Below, piece by piece: positions 22,735 to 23,325 of a stretch of DNA of 23,325 nt. The notes beneath the pieces were generated by a model. It saw nothing but the letters and a program-made list of their open reading frames with translations. It did no database searches and was not told the DNA's origin. The stretch's first letter is position 1. Each line of letters begins with the position of its first letter. The position numbers and the translations under genes are program-made. The DNA comes from Flammeovirgaceae bacterium UBA5008 (GTDB lineage: Bacteria > Bacteroidota > Bacteroidia > Cytophagales > Cyclobacteriaceae). The DNA lies in the NCBI GenBank assembly GCA_002398365.1, contig DGYK01000056.1:68418-91742 (forward strand), written 5' to 3'.

Positions 22735-22753
22735 GAGAAGGATTCGAACCTTC
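22730..22753 (-). pseudogene. tRNA 3'-end remnant (T arm and half acceptor)
   Basis: Minus-strand T arm GAAGG-TTCGAAT-CCTTC (22737-22753) followed by TCTTTTA, which overlaps the 5' strand of the neighbouring remnant by five bases. No matching 5' acceptor strand or clear anticodon arm was found further upstream. Confidence 0.35.
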
Positions 22754-22951
22754 AACCCACAGATCAGGAAACAACTCTCAGCCAAAGCAGCATATTGCCA
22801 CCGAAATTAGTGACAACACTATGGGGTTGTTGAAGCCCTCATCCGGTCTTTGACTGACCATTTTTCCCCGTTTCATTTCAAGCCTTTCGCCTGAAAGAAA
22901 GTCTTTACCGGTTCCCCGGCATCTATATTTTACTTTTCATTTTCGTTCAAA

Positions 22952-22979
22952 AGCCACCCCGACCAATTTCGGGATGGCT
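22952..22979. repeat. Hairpin with GC-rich stem upstream of the WYL gene
   Basis: AGCCA-c-CCCGA (22952-22962) pairs with TCGGG-a-TGGCT (22969-22979), ten pairs with one mismatch and a 6-base loop. Read on the minus strand it is followed by TTTT, so it may stop leftward transcription; on plus it has no T run. Confidence 0.55.
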
Positions 22980-23018
22980 GCCGCTTTCTCTTATCACGCA
23001 ACAAAATTGAAACGCTGC

Positions 23019-23037
23019 TGCGCAATCTATTTGCGCA
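23019..23037. promoter_or_regulatory. Dyad upstream of the WYL regulator
   Basis: TGCGCAA (23019-23025), five bases, TTGCGCA (23031-23037), perfect arms, 41 bases before the ATG. It is a candidate operator, possibly for autoregulation by the WYL protein. Confidence 0.5.
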
Positions 23038-23078
23038 CACAAATTATTTTCGATACTTTTTCAAAAATAATTCTGTTT

Positions 23079-23325
23079 ATGCCGGTCAATCGTAATGCTT
23101 TAATTCGTTTTCGCACTATTGATGAATGTCTCAAGAACCGACAGCGCAGATGGACATTGGAAGATTTAATTGAAGCTTGCTCGGAAGCGCTTTATGAATA
23201 TGAAGGCATTGATAAAGGGGTGAGTCGGAGAACGGTGCAAATGGATTTGCAATTGATGCGAAGCGATAAGCTGGGATACAATGCACCCATTCAGGTGTTG
23301 GAAAAGAAATATTATACCTATGAAG
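23079..23325 (+). CDS. WYL-domain-type transcriptional regulator (N-terminal part only)
   Basis: ATG at 23079; 82 codons are visible before the window ends. The translation begins MPVNRNALIRFRTIDECLKN and continues with RWTLEDLIEACSEALYEYEG, KGVSRRTVQMDLQLMRSDKLG and YNAPIQVLEKKYYTYE. This is the winged helix-turn-helix N-terminus common to Bacteroidota WYL regulators, where the recognition helix lies in the SRRTVQMDLQLMR segment. The WYL ligand-binding domain itself would be beyond the window. Such regulators control DNA-damage, defence or metabolic genes. Confidence 0.85.
   Translation, partial: MPVNRNALIRFRTIDECLKNRQRRWTLEDLIEACSEALYEYEGIDKGVSRRTVQMDLQLMRSDKLGYNAPIQVLEKKYYTYE

Noticed and set aside
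22494..22853. A 119-codon ORF, plus overlapping ORFs at 22580-22774 and 22591-22833, and 22122-22340
   Set aside because: Their translations contain EGFEPS / AGFEP segments, the well-known false peptides produced by reading antisense through tRNA T arms. They coincide with the minus-strand tRNA-like elements and show no domain.
1..23325. CRISPR arrays, insertion sequences, rRNA genes, replication origin
   Set aside because: No regularly spaced direct repeats, transposase-like ORFs with terminal repeats, rRNA segments or origin-type repeat clusters were recognised.

Overview
The window looks like a chromosomal segment of a Bacteroidota bacterium, most likely of the Cytophagales type. This rests on three things. 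The SUF gene order (sufB-C-D-S-E followed by a DUF59/SufT-like gene) and the families present are typical of that phylum. Several genes are preceded by boxes matching the Bacteroidota promoter consensus (TTTG ... TAnnTTTG). Strong Shine-Dalgarno sequences are mostly absent. No phage, IS or CRISPR genes were found.

Layout. 1-5533 (+): an iron-sulfur assembly operon made of the 3' end of sufB, then sufC, sufD, sufS, a small coiled-coil gene, sufE, a SufT-like gene and a bacilliredoxin, closed by a terminator. 5578-7170 (-): a CPA1 Na+/H+ antiporter. 7372-8428 (+): a pterin pair, a 6-pyruvoyl-tetrahydropterin-synthase-family enzyme and GTP cyclohydrolase I. 8546-11074 (+): an aconitase with a 91-residue lysine-rich, histone-H1-like tail, whose start codon lies in a perfect 16-bp inverted repeat. 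A 12-bp terminator hairpin follows it. 11147-14109 (-): a membrane zinc-ribbon protein and a tail-specific S41 protease, probably co-transcribed. 14335-14891 (+): two unknown small genes behind a pair of matching 16-bp palindromes. 14893-15360 (-): a MazG-like pyrophosphohydrolase. 15509-17497 (+): promoter, tyrS and a sphingomyelin-synthase-like PAP2 membrane enzyme. 17566-19254 (+): a PhyH-type dioxygenase and a short-chain dehydrogenase. 19255-21327 (-): an unusual Clp-type AAA+ domain fused to an FtsH-type M41 zinc protease. 21328-23078: a long stretch without ordinary protein genes, holding a short transcription unit (promoter, 29-codon ORF, terminator with a competing hairpin) and a cluster of tRNA-like elements. 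Two of these fold as complete cloverleafs (Arg-ACG on minus, Phe-GAA-like on plus) and the rest are incomplete. 23079-end (+): the start of a WYL-type transcriptional regulator.

How the parts fit. The SUF proteins mobilise sulfur (SufS, SufE), assemble clusters (SufBCD) and probably mature or deliver them (SufT-like). Aconitase, encoded nearby, is a [4Fe-4S] client. The PAP2_C enzyme, the dioxygenase and the dehydrogenase could together act on sphingolipids, which many Bacteroidota make, but that is inference. The places most worth a second look are the aconitase tail and its start-codon hairpin, the Clp-M41 fusion, the paired palindromes at 14335-14403, and the tRNA-like cluster with its neighbouring attenuator-like unit.
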